The notes under the pieces were generated by a model. The model was not told where the DNA came from. It saw only the letters and a list, made by a program, of their open reading frames with translations, and made no database searches. From Nemertoderma westbladi (taxonomy: Eukaryota; Xenacoelomorpha; Nemertodermatida; Nemertodermatidae), in assembly GCA_032718475.1 (NCBI GenBank), contig JAUCBJ010001695.1:1-64000 (forward strand): DNA of 64,000 nt, given 5' to 3'. Within the stretch, counting starts at the first letter, position 1. Every line of letters starts with the position of its first letter. Made by a program: the position numbers and the translations under genes. Shown one piece after another: positions 10,128 through 21,900 of the stretch.

Positions 10128-11590
10128 TACTAGGATCGGCATGCTGCATTGCAGCTGCATTTTTACTGTGCCGGCTTATCGACAAAATTGCACCGCCACT
10201 ACTCCCTATCACCCATGACATTTGCTAGATCATCCGCATCTTCAAGGCCAGTGTCCTTTAAGATGCGTCTCAAGAAAGTCATGGGCTGTCCACCATGCTT
10301 ATTCACTCCATGAGGCTGCCAAAGTACAAGATTATGCACTGGTTGGTCCTCACGGCGAAAGTAATATCCTGCAAAACGGAGGCGATTTTGTTCTAGTGTC
10401 AAGCTTGGGGGAACCAATGAGACACCTCCAATGTTATATAGTGTCTGGTTGGAGATGTGTGCATTGTACTTGACACAATGAACCCGGCGTTCTTGTGAAT
10501 GTGCCATCCAGAGACTTGGTGTCCTCAGCAGTTAGAGCCCAGCATGGACTCCCATAGAGGAGTACTGGAACTACTGCTGCTCTAAATAATCGGACCTTAA
10601 GTTTCCGATTAATTCTCGTTGACTTCCAAATCCTGGAAAGCCTATTCAAGGCTGCCCATGCCTTTCCCTTACGTATTCGAAGGTCCTCACCTGCCTTCCG
10701 GATCCATGATCCCAGGTAACAGAAGTCATCCACATGCTCAAGCATACCATCTTTTGAGCTTATGCTCATCCAATCAGAGACTTGCTGAGGACTTTCAAAG
10801 TTAACTGTCAAAATTTTGGTCTTTCTGGAGTTATTAAAAAGACCAACATTAGAAGCAGCATGTTCTAATGAGCTGATGAGCCGTTGGGCTCCCTCTAGTG
10901 ATTCTGAGAGTACTCCTAAGTCATCAGCAAAGTCTAGATCAGTTAGGTACTTGGCAGGATTTTCTCGACTTCTGGAGCCAGTAGGTGGAGATATCATCAC
11001 CCCATCATCATTATGATGATCTAAGGACATGCGTAGAACATAGTCAACTACAATTATGAACAAGAATGGTGCAAGTGTGTCACCCTGGAGGACGCCCCAT
11101 AACACTTCAAATGGTTCTGTGTCACCTTCAACAGTAGACACAAATGTTGTCGAACCATCGTATACTGATATGATTGCTGCAATAATTTCATCAGGAATCC
11201 CATATAATGAAAGTATGCTGAACATACGTGAGCGAGAGACTGTATCAAAGGCCTTGAAGAAGTCAACAAAGATAACAGCCTGATGCCTGTCTTTCTTTTT
11301 TGATAACTCTTCAATTATCCTTCTAAGTGCCAAAATGGGCTCCATGGTCCCACGACCTTTACGGAACCCATTCTGATTTCCACGGAGCAGTCTCTCAATG
11401 GGATCCCTGATGCGATTTAATAGAATTCGATTGTATAGCTTTGCAGCAATCGAGATCAATGAGATTCCCCGAAAAGAACCGCATAGAGTGTTAGGTTGCC
11501 TTTCTTGGGAACTGGCACCAACTTATTTGTTTTCATTTCTTGTGGGACTCTTGTTGTTCGGTACATGTCTACTATGATGGGATAGATGAG
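10128..11590 (-). mobile_element. 5'-truncated LINE inserted in the 37-bp array (LINE B)
   Basis: Array sequence stops at 10127 and restarts at 11591; everything between is unrelated to the 37-bp unit and codes for LINE RT on the minus strand. The element lacks the N-terminal part of ORF2, its first recognisable residues being I-V-D-M-Y-R near 11570, so it is 5'-truncated. The 71 bp at 10128-10198 are its 3' UTR; I see no poly(A) or microsatellite tail. It differs strongly in sequence from the CR1/L2-type LINE at 2171, so the two are different families. Confidence 0.85.
10199..11588 (-). pseudogene. LINE B reverse transcriptase with two frameshifts
   Basis: The longest frame (11459 down to 10434, 341 residues from an internal Met) holds a nearly complete RT core: N-Q-N-G-F-R-K-G-R-G-T (about 28-38), motif A F-V-D-F-F-K-A-F-D (64-72), motif B G-V-L-Q-G-D-T-L-A-P (122-131) and motif C D-F-A-D-D (176-180). 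These are followed by a connection region ending near L-Y-G-S-P-C-W-A-L-T. A shift near 10505 moves the C-terminal part into another frame (10507 down to 10199), which ends with a natural-looking stop. A second shift near 11475-11480 separates the upstream stretch V-P-V-P-K-K-G-N from G-I-S-L-I-S. Catalytic residues remain, but the product would be broken. The D-F-A-D-D and G-V-L-Q-G-D-T-L-A-P style is shared by several non-LTR clades, so I leave the clade open. Confidence 0.88.
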
Positions 11591-14500
11591 CCTCTACAGC
11601 TACACTGTTAGTGTATGGTTGGCCGAACCTCTACAGCTACACTGTTAGTGTATGGTTGGCCGAACCTCTACAGCTACACTGTTAGTGTATGGTTGGCCGA
11701 ACCTCAACAGCTACACTGTTAGTGTATGGTTGGCCGAACCTCTACAGCTACACTGTTAGTGTATGGTTGGCCGAACCTCTACAGCTACACTGTTAGTGTA
11801 TGGTTGGCCGAACCTCTACAGCTACACTGTTAGTGTATGGTTGGCCGAACCTCTACAGCTACACTGTTAGTGTATGGTTGGCCGAACCTCAACAGCTACA
11901 CTGTTAGTGTATGGTTGGCCAAACCTCTACAGCTACACTGTTAGCGTATGGTTGGCCGAACCTCTACAGCTACACTGTTAGTGTATGGTTGGCCGAACCT
12001 CTACAGCTACACTGTTAGTGTATGGTTGGCCGAACCTCTACAGCTACACTGTTAGTGTATGGTTGGCCGAACCTCTACAGCTACACTGTTAGTGTATGGT
12101 TGGCCGAACCTCTACAGCTACACTGTTAGTGTATGGTTGGCCGAACCTCTACAGCTACACTGTTAGTGTATGGTTGGCCGAACCTCTACAGCTACATTGT
12201 TAGTGTATGGTTGGCCGAACCTCTACAGCTACACTGTTAGTGTATGGTTGGCCGAACCTCTACAGCTACACTGTTAGTGTATGGTTGGCCGAACCTCTAC
12301 AGCTACACTGTTAGTGTATGGTTGGCCGAACCTCTACAGCTACACTGTTAGTGTATGGTTGGCCGAACCTCCAAAGCTACACTGTTAGTGTATGGTTGGC
12401 CGAACCTCTACAGCTACACTGTTAGTGTATGGTTGGCCGAACCTCTACAGCTACACTGTTAGTGTATGGTTGGCCGAACCTCTACAGCTACACTGTTAGT
12501 GTATGGTTGGCCGAACCTCTACAGCTACACTGTTAGTGTATGGTTGGCCGAACCTCAACAGCTACACTGTTAGTGTATGGTTGGCCGAACCTCTACAGCT
12601 ACACTATTAGTGTATGGTTGGCCGAACCTCTACAGCTACACTTTTAGTGTATGGTTGGCCGAACCTCTACAGCTACACTGTTAGTGTATGGTTGGCCGAA
12701 CCTCTACAGCTACACTGTTAGTGTATGGTTGGCCGAACCTCTACAGCTACACTGCTAGTGTATGGTTGGCCGAACCTCTACAGCTACACTGTTAGTGTAT
12801 GGTTGGCCGAACCTCTACAGCTACACTGTTAGTGTATGGTTGGCCGAACCTCTATAGCTACACTGTTAGTGTATGGTTGGCCGAACCTCAACAGCTACAC
12901 TGTTAGTGTATGGTTGGCCGAACCTCTACAGCTACACTGTTAGTGTATGGTTGGCCGAACCTCTATAGCTACACTGTTAGTGTATGGTTGGCCGAACCTC
13001 AACAGCTACACTGTTAGTGTATGGTTGGCCGAACCTCAACAGCTACACTGTTAGTGTATGGTTGGCCAAACCTCTACAGCTACACTGTTAGTGTATGGTT
13101 GGCCGAACCTCTACAGCTATGCTGTTAGTGTATGGTTGGCCGAACCTCTACAGCTACACTGTTAGTGTATGGTTGGCCGAACCTCTACAGCTACACTGTT
13201 AGTGTATGGTTGGCCGAACCTCTACAGCTACACTGTTAGTGTATGGTTGGCCGAACCTCTACAGCTACACTGTTAGTGTATGGTTGGCCGAACCTCTACA
13301 GCTACACTGTTAGTGTATGGTTGGCCGAACCTCAACAGCTACACTGTTAGTGTATGGTTGGCCGAACCTCAACAGCTACACTGTTAGTGTATGGTTGGCC
13401 GAACCTCTACAGCTATGCTGTTAGTGTATGGTTGGCCGAACCTCTACAGCTACACTGTTAGTGTATGGTTGGCCGAACCTCTACAGCTACACTGTTAGTG
13501 TATGGTTGGCCGAACCTCTACAGCTACACTGTTAGTGTATGGTTGGCCGAACCTCTACAGCTACACTGTTAGTGTATGGTTGGCCGAACCTCTACAGCTA
13601 CACTGTTAGTGTATGGTTGGCCGAACCTCTACAGCTACACTGTTAGTGTATGGTTGGCCGAACCTCTACAGCTACACTGTTAGTGTATGGTTGGCCGAAC
13701 CTCTACAGCTACACTGTTAGTGTATGGTTGGCCGAACCTCTACAGCTACACTGTTAGTGTATGGTTGGCCGAACCTCAACAGCTACACTGTTAGTGTATG
13801 GTTGGCCAAACCTCTACAGCTACACTGTTAGTGTATGGTTGGCCGAACCTCTACAGTCTATTAGTGTATGGTTGGCCGAACCTCTATAGCTACACTGTTA
13901 GTGTATGGTTGGCCGAACCTCAACAGCTACACTGTTAGTGTATGGTTGGCCGAACCTCTACAGCTACACTGTTAGTGTATGGTTGGCCAAACCTCTACAG
14001 CTACACTGTTAGTGTATGGTTGGCCGAACCTCTACAGCTACACTGTTAGTGTATGGTTGGCCGAACCTCTACAGCTACACTGTTAGTGTATGGTTGGCCG
14101 AACCTCTACAGCTACACTGTTAGTGTATGGTTGGCCGAACCTCTACAGCTACACTGTTAGTGTATGGTTGGCCGAACCTCTACAGCTACACTGTTAGTGT
14201 ATGGTTGGCCGAACCTCTACAGCTACACTGTTAGTGTATGGTTGGCCGAACCTCAACAGCTACACTGTTAGTGTATGGTTGGCCAAACCTCTACAGCTAC
14301 ACTGTTAGTGTATGGTTGGCCGAACCTCTACAGCTATGCTGTTAGTGTATGGTTGGCCGAACCTCTACAGCTACACTGTTAGTGTATGGTTGGCCGAAAC
14401 TCTACAGCTACACTGTTAGTGTATGGTTGGCCGAACCTCTACAGCTACACTGTTAGTGTATGGTTGGCCGAACCTGTACAGCTACACTGTTAGTGTATGG

Positions 14501-15802
14501 TTGGCCGAACCTCTACAGCTACACTGTTAGTGTATGGTTGGCCGAACCTCTACAGCTACACTGTTAGTGTATGGTTGGCCGAACCTCAACAGCTACACTG
14601 TTAGTGTATGGTTGGCCGAAACTCTACAGCTACACTGTTAGTGTATGGTTGGCCGAACCTCTACAGCTACACTGTTAGTGTATGGTTGGCCGAACCTCTA
14701 CAGCTACACTGTTAGTGTATGGTTGGCCGAACCTCTACAGCTACACTGTTAGTGTATGGTTGGCCGAACCTCAACAGCTACACTGTTAGTGTATGGTTGG
14801 CCAAACCTCTACAGCTACACTGTTAGTGTATGGTTGGCCGAACCTCTACAGCTACACTGTTAGTGTATGGTTGGCCGAACCTCTACAGCTACACTGTTAG
14901 TGTATGGTTGGCCGAACCTCTACAGCTACACTGTTAGTGTATGGTTGGCCGAACCTCTACAGCTACACTGTTAGTGTATGGTTGGCCGAACCTCTACAGC
15001 TACACTGTTAGTGTATGGTTGGCCGAACCTCTACAGCTACACTGTTAGTGTATGGTTGGCCGAACCTCTACAGCTACACTGTTAGTGTATGGTTGGCCGA
15101 ACCTCTACAGCTACACTGTTAGTGTATGGTTGGCCGAACCTCTACAGCTACACTGTTAGTGTATGGTTGGCCGAACCTCTACAGCTACACTGTTAGTGTA
15201 TGGTTGGCCGAACCTCTACAGCTACACTGTTAGTGTATGGTTGGCCGAACCTCTACAGCTACACTGTTAGTGTATGGTTGGCCGAACCTCTACAGCTACA
15301 CTGTTAGTGTATGGTTGGCCGAACCTCTACAGCTACACTGTTAGTGTATGGTTGGCCGAACCTCTACAGCTACACTGTTAGTGTATGGTTGGCCGAACCT
15401 CTACAGCTACACTGTTAGTGTATGGTTGGCCGAACCTCTACAGCTACACTGTTAGTGTATGGTTGGCCGAACCTCAACAGCTACACTGTTAGTGTATGGT
15501 TGGCCAAACCTCTACAGCTACACTGTTAGTGTATGGTTGGCCGAACCTCTACAGCTACACTGTTAGTGTATGGTTGGTTGGCCGAACCTCTACAGCTACA
15601 CTGTTAGTGTATGGTTGGCCGAACCTCTACAGCTACACTGTTAGTGTATGGTTGGCCGAACCTCTACAGCTACACTGTTAGTGTATGGTTGGCCGAACCT
15701 CTACAGCTACACTGTTAGTGTCAGGTTGGCCGAACCTCTACAGCTACACTGTTAGTGTATGGTTGGCCTTACCTCTACAGCTACACTGTTAGTGTATGGT
15801 TG
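11591..15802 (+). repeat. 37-bp minisatellite (satellite 2), main part, about 113-114 units
   Basis: Head-to-tail units around GGTTGGCCGAACCTCTACAG with very low divergence. Recurrent variants are AACCTCAACAG (T to A), GGCCAAACC (G to A) and GCTATGCTG for GCTACACTG. Irregular units include one 4 bp short near 13856 and one 4 bp long near 15571 (GGTTGGTTGG). The unit is not a multiple of three and contains TAG, so it cannot be read as a protein repeat. At the right edge the match fails after ...TATGGTTG at 15802, and LINE A coding resumes at once. Confidence 0.97.
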
Positions 15803-15915
15803 CCCAAGGTTCAAGATGAAATCCGAGCAATTATCGGCCTATCCTTAACACCCCTTCCCTACTTGTGAAAGTCATGGAAACTATAATTAGATATACAATG
15901 ATTTCATTCTTGTTA
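15803..15915 (+). pseudogene. LINE A reverse transcriptase relic, middle segment
   Basis: Directly after the array the + strand reads Q-G-S-R, a stop codon, then N-P-S-N-Y-R-P-I, followed by T-P-S-L-L-V-K-V-M-E-T-I-I and S-F-L-L. This matches the conserved K-x-G-S-R-x-x-P-x-N-Y-R-P-I-S region of LINE RTs. In an intact RT only a few tens of residues separate this from the L-A-E-P-L segment at the left array edge, so an estimated 60-90 bp of the element was lost or replaced. The coding is cut at 15915 by the hAT element. Confidence 0.75.
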
Positions 15916-15923
15916 CGCACAAA
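15916..15923 (+). repeat. hAT 8-bp target-site duplication, left
   Basis: CGCACAAA directly precedes the left terminal inverted repeat and is repeated exactly at 16336-16343. An 8-bp duplication is the hAT-superfamily signature. Confidence 0.88.
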
Positions 15924-16335
15924 CAGAGGCGTAGCGAGCCCTTATGGCGCCCAGGGGAATGAAGCTGAGATGGCGACCCCCCCCCCCCCCCCCCCCCCTT
16001 ACCATCAATAATCTTTACTTTTCCTTTACGACGTTGTTTTCTTAAATATTATATATCTAACAGTATACTGTAACTATATAACATCTATTTTCAACAAGTT
16101 TGAGTGTTTGAGTGTACTTATATTATATAGAAAGGCGAGCGAAGCGAGCAGAGAAAATTTTTCCACATTTTCTCTTATGTCACAATGTCTGGTATACAAT
16201 AAATCACAATCCCTGACTATTCACTGATTTGTCCTATTTTTACAAGAATTCTCTGACATTTTTCAAGACATTTCAGCGTCCCTGGGTGAGTGCGCCCAGG
16301 GGAACGTCCCCCCCCCCCCCATCGCAACGCCTCTG
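15924..16335. mobile_element. hAT-type MITE, 412 bp
   Basis: The left end reads CAGAGGCGTAGCGA; the reverse complement of the right end reads CAGAGGCGTTGCGA, 13 of 14 bases matching. The C-A-G start and G-G-C-G-T interior fit hAT termini, and exact 8-bp duplications flank it. There is no transposase frame, so it is a non-autonomous element that needed a transposase supplied elsewhere. Internal features are a 22-base C run at 15977-15998, a 13-base C run at 16308-16320, a repeated GCGCCCAGGGGAA-type segment near both ends, and GGCGAGCGAAGCGAGC near 16134. It inserted into RT codons of LINE A and must be younger than that element. Confidence 0.9.
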
Positions 16336-16343
16336 CGCACAAA
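16336..16343 (+). repeat. hAT 8-bp target-site duplication, right
   Basis: Exact copy of CGCACAAA at 15916-15923. LINE A coding (R-T-N-A-I-S-K) continues through it. Confidence 0.88.
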
Positions 16344-16405
16344 TGCAATCAGTAAACACCAACATGGTTTCCTTAAAAAGAGGTCTACGTTTACACAGCT
16401 GCTTG
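16336..16405 (+). pseudogene. LINE A reverse transcriptase relic, downstream segment
   Basis: Coding resumes in the frame left at 15915: N-A-I-S-K-H-Q-H-G-F and K-K-R-S-T-F-T-Q-L-L, the conserved Q-H-G-F-x-x-x-R-S-T stretch of LINE RTs, which precedes motif A in an intact protein. Recognisable similarity fades after Q-L-L at about 16405, and stops follow. Motif A and the catalytic D-D pair are absent from this window, so the rest was lost, probably when the Gypsy fragment became the neighbour. Confidence 0.72.
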
Positions 16406-16499
16406 TAAGTTTACTTTACTGACTTTTATAGTCTCTTTGGGCAAGCTCGGTAAACGCGTTTAACATTTATCACAAATTAATTTCGGCTAATTTTGGCGT
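16406..16499. other. Junction between the LINE A relic and the Gypsy fragment
   Basis: About 94 bp with no clear assignment. On the minus strand T-P-K-L-A-E-I-N-L follows the Gypsy stop codon in the same frame, so some of it may be further Gypsy coding after a premature stop. The exact boundary with LINE A cannot be placed. Confidence 0.45.
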
Positions 16500-17193
16500 T
16501 CATTCCTGGCCAATAGAGGATGGCACCGCGCGTTCGTTAATGTTGACACCGACTATTCCTGCTTGGATTGCGGTGAGAGTAGTTGCATTAACGCTAATGT
16601 CGCTCACCGAAGTATCCGTGTCTGGGTCGTCTACTGGCGATAGACTGAGGCAATCTGCTATGAGATGTTTTTTTCCCGGTTGCCATTTAATATTAAACTG
16701 ATATTTCGATTGTAGAGTTGCTTTAAAACGTTGCAGTTTAGCGTTGTCTACTTGGTTTAACGTATAACTATTAAATATGGGTAAAAGTGGTCTATGGTCT
16801 GTTATAACTTCGAATGGCAGAATGGGGGAAGTCCGGCAAGGTAGATATGGCATTGTAGAGTTCGCATATTTAATTGCTAATGCCTCGAGTTCTATTACAG
16901 CCCATCGTGACTCATTGTCAGTAAAAAATCGACTACCACATGTTATTAACCGCCATTCGTTGTTGTCCTTTTGTAATAGGCTGTACCCGAGGCCGTGTAG
17001 ACGGCTGGCGTTGGTTTCCAGCCGAGGTTCGCGGGAGGGATGGAATATCGCCAGTAGAGGTTTACTTAATTTGTCTTTCGTATTATTAAATGCCTTGGTA
17101 TGGGTTGCACCCCATATGAATTCGTTTTTTGTTTTAAGTAACTCCCGCAATAGACCTGCAGCCATGCTGATTTTGGATGAGAATCCGGCTAGC
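16500..17193 (-). pseudogene. Gypsy-type Pol fragment: RT thumb and RNase H
   Basis: The frame is open from the satellite edge; the ATG at 17163-17165 is internal. The protein starts with L-A-G-F-S-S-K-I-S and L-L-R-E-L-L-K, the end of a Gypsy RT. An RNase H domain follows, which would remove the RNA strand during reverse transcription. From the Met at 17165 I see T-N-A-S-R-L-H-G-L-G (51-60), I-E-L-E-A-L-A-I (91-98), I-T-D-H-R-P-L (121-127), W-Q-P-G-K-K-H (161-167) and A-D-C-L-S (170-174). The first catalytic Asp, normally in T-D-A-S, is Asn52 here, so RNase H is probably inactive; the Glu and other two Asp residues are kept. The palm-domain RT upstream is cut off by satellite 3. No integrase or LTR follows: the frame ends at a TGA at 16500-16502. 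Confidence 0.85.
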
Positions 17194-18920
17194 GGAAAAC
17201 ATCTGTCCCACTAATAGAACATAGGCGAACGGCGCACCAGTTAGGAAAACATCTGCCCCACTAATAGAACATAGCGAACGACGCACCAGTTAGGAAAACA
17301 TCTGCCCCACTAATAGAACATAGCGAACGACGCACCAGTTAGGAAAACATCTACCCCACTAATAGAACATAGGCGAACGACGCACCAGTTAGGAAAACAT
17401 CTGCCCCACTAATAGAACATAGGCGAACGGCGCACCAGTTAGGAAAACATCTGCCCCACTAATAGAACATAGCGAACGACGCACCAGTTAGGAAAACATC
17501 TGCCCCACTAATAGAACATAGCGAACGACGCACCAGTTAGGAAAACATCTGCCCCACTAATAGAACATAGCGAACGGCGCACCAGTTAGGAAAACATCTG
17601 CCCCACTAATAGAACATAATCGAACGGCGCACCAGTTAGGAAAACATCTGCCCCACTAATAGAACATAATCGAACGGCGCACCAGTTAGGAAAACATCTG
17701 CCCCACTAATAGAACATAGCGAACGGCGCACCAGTTAGGAAAACATCTGCCCCACTAATAGAACATAATCGAACGGCGCACCAGTTAGGAAAACATCTGC
17801 CCCACTAATAGAACATAGCGAACGACGCACCAGTTAGGAAAACATCTGCCCCACTAATAGAACATAGCGAACGACGCACCAGTTAGGAAAACATCTGCCC
17901 CACTAATAGAACATAGCGAACGGCGCACCAGTTAGGAAAACATCTGCCCCACTAATAGAACATAATCGAACGGCGCACCAGTTAGGAAAACATCTGCCCC
18001 ACTAATAGAACATAATCGAACGGCGCACCAGTTAGGAAAACATCTGCCCCACTAATAGAACATAGCGAACGGCGCACCAGTTAGGAAAACATCTGCCCCA
18101 CTAATAGAACATAGGCGAACGACGCACCAGTTAGGAAAACATCTGCCCCACTAATAGAACATAGGCGAACGACGCACCAGTTAGGAAAACATCTGCCCCA
18201 CTAATAGAACATAGGCGAACGGCGCACCAGTTAGGAAAACATCTGCCCCACTAATAGAACATAGCGAACGACGCACCAGTTAGGAAAACATCTGCCCCAC
18301 TAATAGAACATAGCGAACGACGCACCAGTTAGGAAAACATCTGCCCCACTAATAGAACATAGCGAACGGCGCACCAGTTAGGAAAACATCTGCCCCACTA
18401 ATAGAACATAGCGAACGACGCACCAGTTAGGAAAACATCTGCCCCACTAATAGAACATAGCGAACGGCGCACCAGTTAGGAAAACATCTGCCCCACTAAT
18501 AGAACATAATCGAACGGCGCACCAGTTAGGAAAACATCTGCCCCACTAATAGAACATAATCGAACGGCGCACCAGTTAGGAAAACATCTGCCCCACTAAT
18601 AGAACATAGCGAACGGCGCACCAGTTAGGAAAACATCTGCCCCACTAATAGAACATAATCGAACGGCGCACCAGTTAGGAAAACATCTGCCCCACTAATA
18701 GAACATAGCGAACGACGCACCAGTTAGGAAAACATCTGCCCCACTAATAGAACATAGCGAACGACGCACCAGTTAGGAAAACATCTGCCCCACTAATAGA
18801 ACATAGCGAACGGCGCACCAGTTAGGAAAACATCTGCCCCACTAATAGAACATAATCGAACGGCGCACCAGTTAGGAAAACATCTGCCCCACTAATAGAA
18901 CATAGGCGAACGGCGCACCA

Positions 18921-21900
18921 GTTAGGTAAACATCTGCCCCACTAATAGAACATAGCGAACGGCGCACCAGTTAGGAAAACATCTGCCCCACTAATAGAAC
19001 ATAATCGAACGGCGCACCAGTTAGGAAAACATCTGCCCCACTAATAGAACATAGCGAACGACGCACCAGTTAGGAAAACATCTGCCCCACTAATAGAACA
19101 TAGCGAACGACGCACCAGTTAGGAAAACATCTGCCCCACTAATAGAACATAGCGAACGACGCACCAGTTAGGAAAACATCTGCCCCACTAATAGAACATA
19201 GCGAACGGCGCACCAGTTAGGAAAACATCTGCCCCACTAATAGAACATAATCGAACGGCGCACCAGTTAGGAAAACATCTGCCCCACTAATAGAACATAG
19301 GCGAACGGCGCACCAGTTAGGTAAACATCTGCCCCACTAATAGAACATAGCGAACGACGCACCAGTTAGGAAAACATCTGCCCCACTAATAGAACATAGC
19401 GAACGACGCACCAGTTAGGAAAACATCTGCCCCACTAATAGAACATAGCGAACGACGCACCAGTTAGGAAAACATCTGCCCCACTAATAGAACATAATCG
19501 AACGGCGCACCAGTTAGGAAAACATCTGCCCCACTAATAGAACATAGCGAACGACGCACCAGTTAGGAAAACATCTGCCCCACTAATAGAACATAGCGAA
19601 CGACGCACCAGTTAGGAAAACATCTGCCCCACTAATAGAACATAGCGAACGACGCACCAGTTAGGAAAACATCTGCCCCACTAATAGAACATAGCGAACG
19701 GCGCACCAGTTAGGAAAACATCTGCCCCACTAATAGAACATAATCGAACGGCGCACCAGTTAGGAAAACATCTGCCCCACTAATAGAACATAGGCGAACG
19801 GCGCACCAGTTAGGTAAACATCTGCCCCACTAATAGAACATAGCGAACGACGCACCAGTTAGGAAAACATCTGCCCCACTAATAGAACATAGCGAACGGC
19901 GCACCAGTTAGGAAAACATCTGCCCCACTAATAGAACATAATCGAACGGCGCACCAGTTAGGAAAACATCTGCCCCACTAATAGAACATAGGCGAACGGC
20001 GCACCAGTTAGGTAAACATCTGCCCCACTAATAGAACATAGCGAACGGCGCACCAGTTAGGTAAACATCTGCCCCACTAATAGAACATAGCGAACGGCGC
20101 ACCAGTTAGGAAAACATCTGCCCCACTAATAGAACATAATCGAACGGCGCACCAGTTAGGAAAACATCTGCCCCACTAATAGAACATAGCGAACGACGCA
20201 CCAGTTAGGAAAACATCTGCCCCACTAATAGAACATAGCGAACGACGCACCAGTTAGGAAAACATCTGCCCCACTAATAGAACATAGCGAACGACGCACC
20301 AGTTAGGAAAACATCTGCCCCACTAATAGAACATAGCGAACGGCGCACCAGTTAGGAAAACATCTGCCCCACTAATAGAACATAATCGAACGGCGCACCA
20401 GTTAGGAAAACATCTGCCCCACTAATAGAACATAGGCGAACGGCGCACCAGTTAGGTAAACATCTGCCCCACTAATAGAACATAGCGAACGACGCACCAG
20501 TTAGGAAAACATCTGCCCCACTAATAGAACATAGCGAACGACGCACCAGTTAGGAAAACATCTGCCCCACTAATAGAACATAGCGAACGACGCACCAGTT
20601 AGGAAAACATCTGCCCCACTAATAGAACATAATCGAACGGCGCACCAGTTAGGAAAACATCTGCCCCACTAATAGAACATAGCGAACGACGCACCAGTTA
20701 GGAAAACATCTGCCCCACTAATAGAACATAGCGAACGACGCACCAGTTAGGAAAACATCTGCCCCACTAATAGAACATAGCGAACGACGCACCAGTTAGG
20801 AAAACATCTGCCCCACTAATAGAACATAGCGAACGGCGCACCAGTTAGGAAAACATCTGCCCCACTAATAGAACATAATCGAACGGCGCACCAGTTAGGA
20901 AAACATCTGCCCCACTAATAGAACATAGGCGAACGGCGCACCAGTTAGGTAAACATCTGCCCCACTAATAGAACATAGCGAACGACGCACCAGTTAGGAA
21001 AACATCTGCCCCACTAATAGAACATAGCGAACGGCGCACCAGTTAGGAAAACATCTGCCCCACTAATAGAACATAATCGAACGGCGCACCAGTTAGGAAA
21101 ACATCTGCCCCACTAATAGAACATAGGCGAACGGCGCACCAGTTAGGTAAACATCTGCCCCACTAATAGAACATAGCGAACGGCGCACCAGTTAGGAAAA
21201 CATCTGCCCCACTAATAGAACATAATCGAACGGCGCACCAGTTAGGAAAACATCTGCCCCACTAATAGAACATAGCGAACGACGCACCAGTTAGGAAAAC
21301 ATCTGCCCCACTAATAGAACATAGCGAACGACGCACCAGTTAGGAAAACATCTGCCCCACTAATAGAACATAGCGAACGACGCACCAGTTAGGAAAACAT
21401 CTGCCCCACTAATAGAACATAGCGAACGGCGCACCAGTTAGGAAAACATCTGCCCCACTAATAGAACATAATCGAACGGCGCACCAGTTAGGAAAACATC
21501 TGCCCCACTAATAGAACATAGGCGAACGGCGCACCAGTTAGGTAAACATCTGCCCCACTAATAGAACATAGCGAACGACGCACCAGTTAGGAAAACATCT
21601 GCCCCACTAATAGAACATAGCGAACGACGCACCAGTTAGGAAAACATCTGCCCCACTAATAGAACATAGCGAACGACGCACCAGTTAGGAAAACATCTGC
21701 CCCACTAATAGAACATAATCGAACGGCGCACCAGTTAGGAAAACATCTGCCCCACTAATAGAACATAGCGAACGACGCACCAGTTAGGAAAACATCTGCC
21801 CCACTAATAGAACATAGCGAACGACGCACCAGTTAGGAAAACATCTGCCCCACTAATAGAACATAGCGAACGACGCACCAGTTAGGAAAACATCTGCCCC

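Noticed and set aside
10222-11314. Several open frames overlapping LINE B on both strands
   Set aside because: They lie opposite or out of frame with the clear minus-strand RT and lack their own motifs.
15496-15681. 61-codon open frame in the 37-bp array
   Set aside because: It exists only because of the 4-bp insertion near 15571 shifting past the TAG in each unit; it is repeat-encoded.
16777-17214. 145-codon + strand open frame
   Set aside because: It is the antisense shadow of the Gypsy RNase H frame and continues into satellite.
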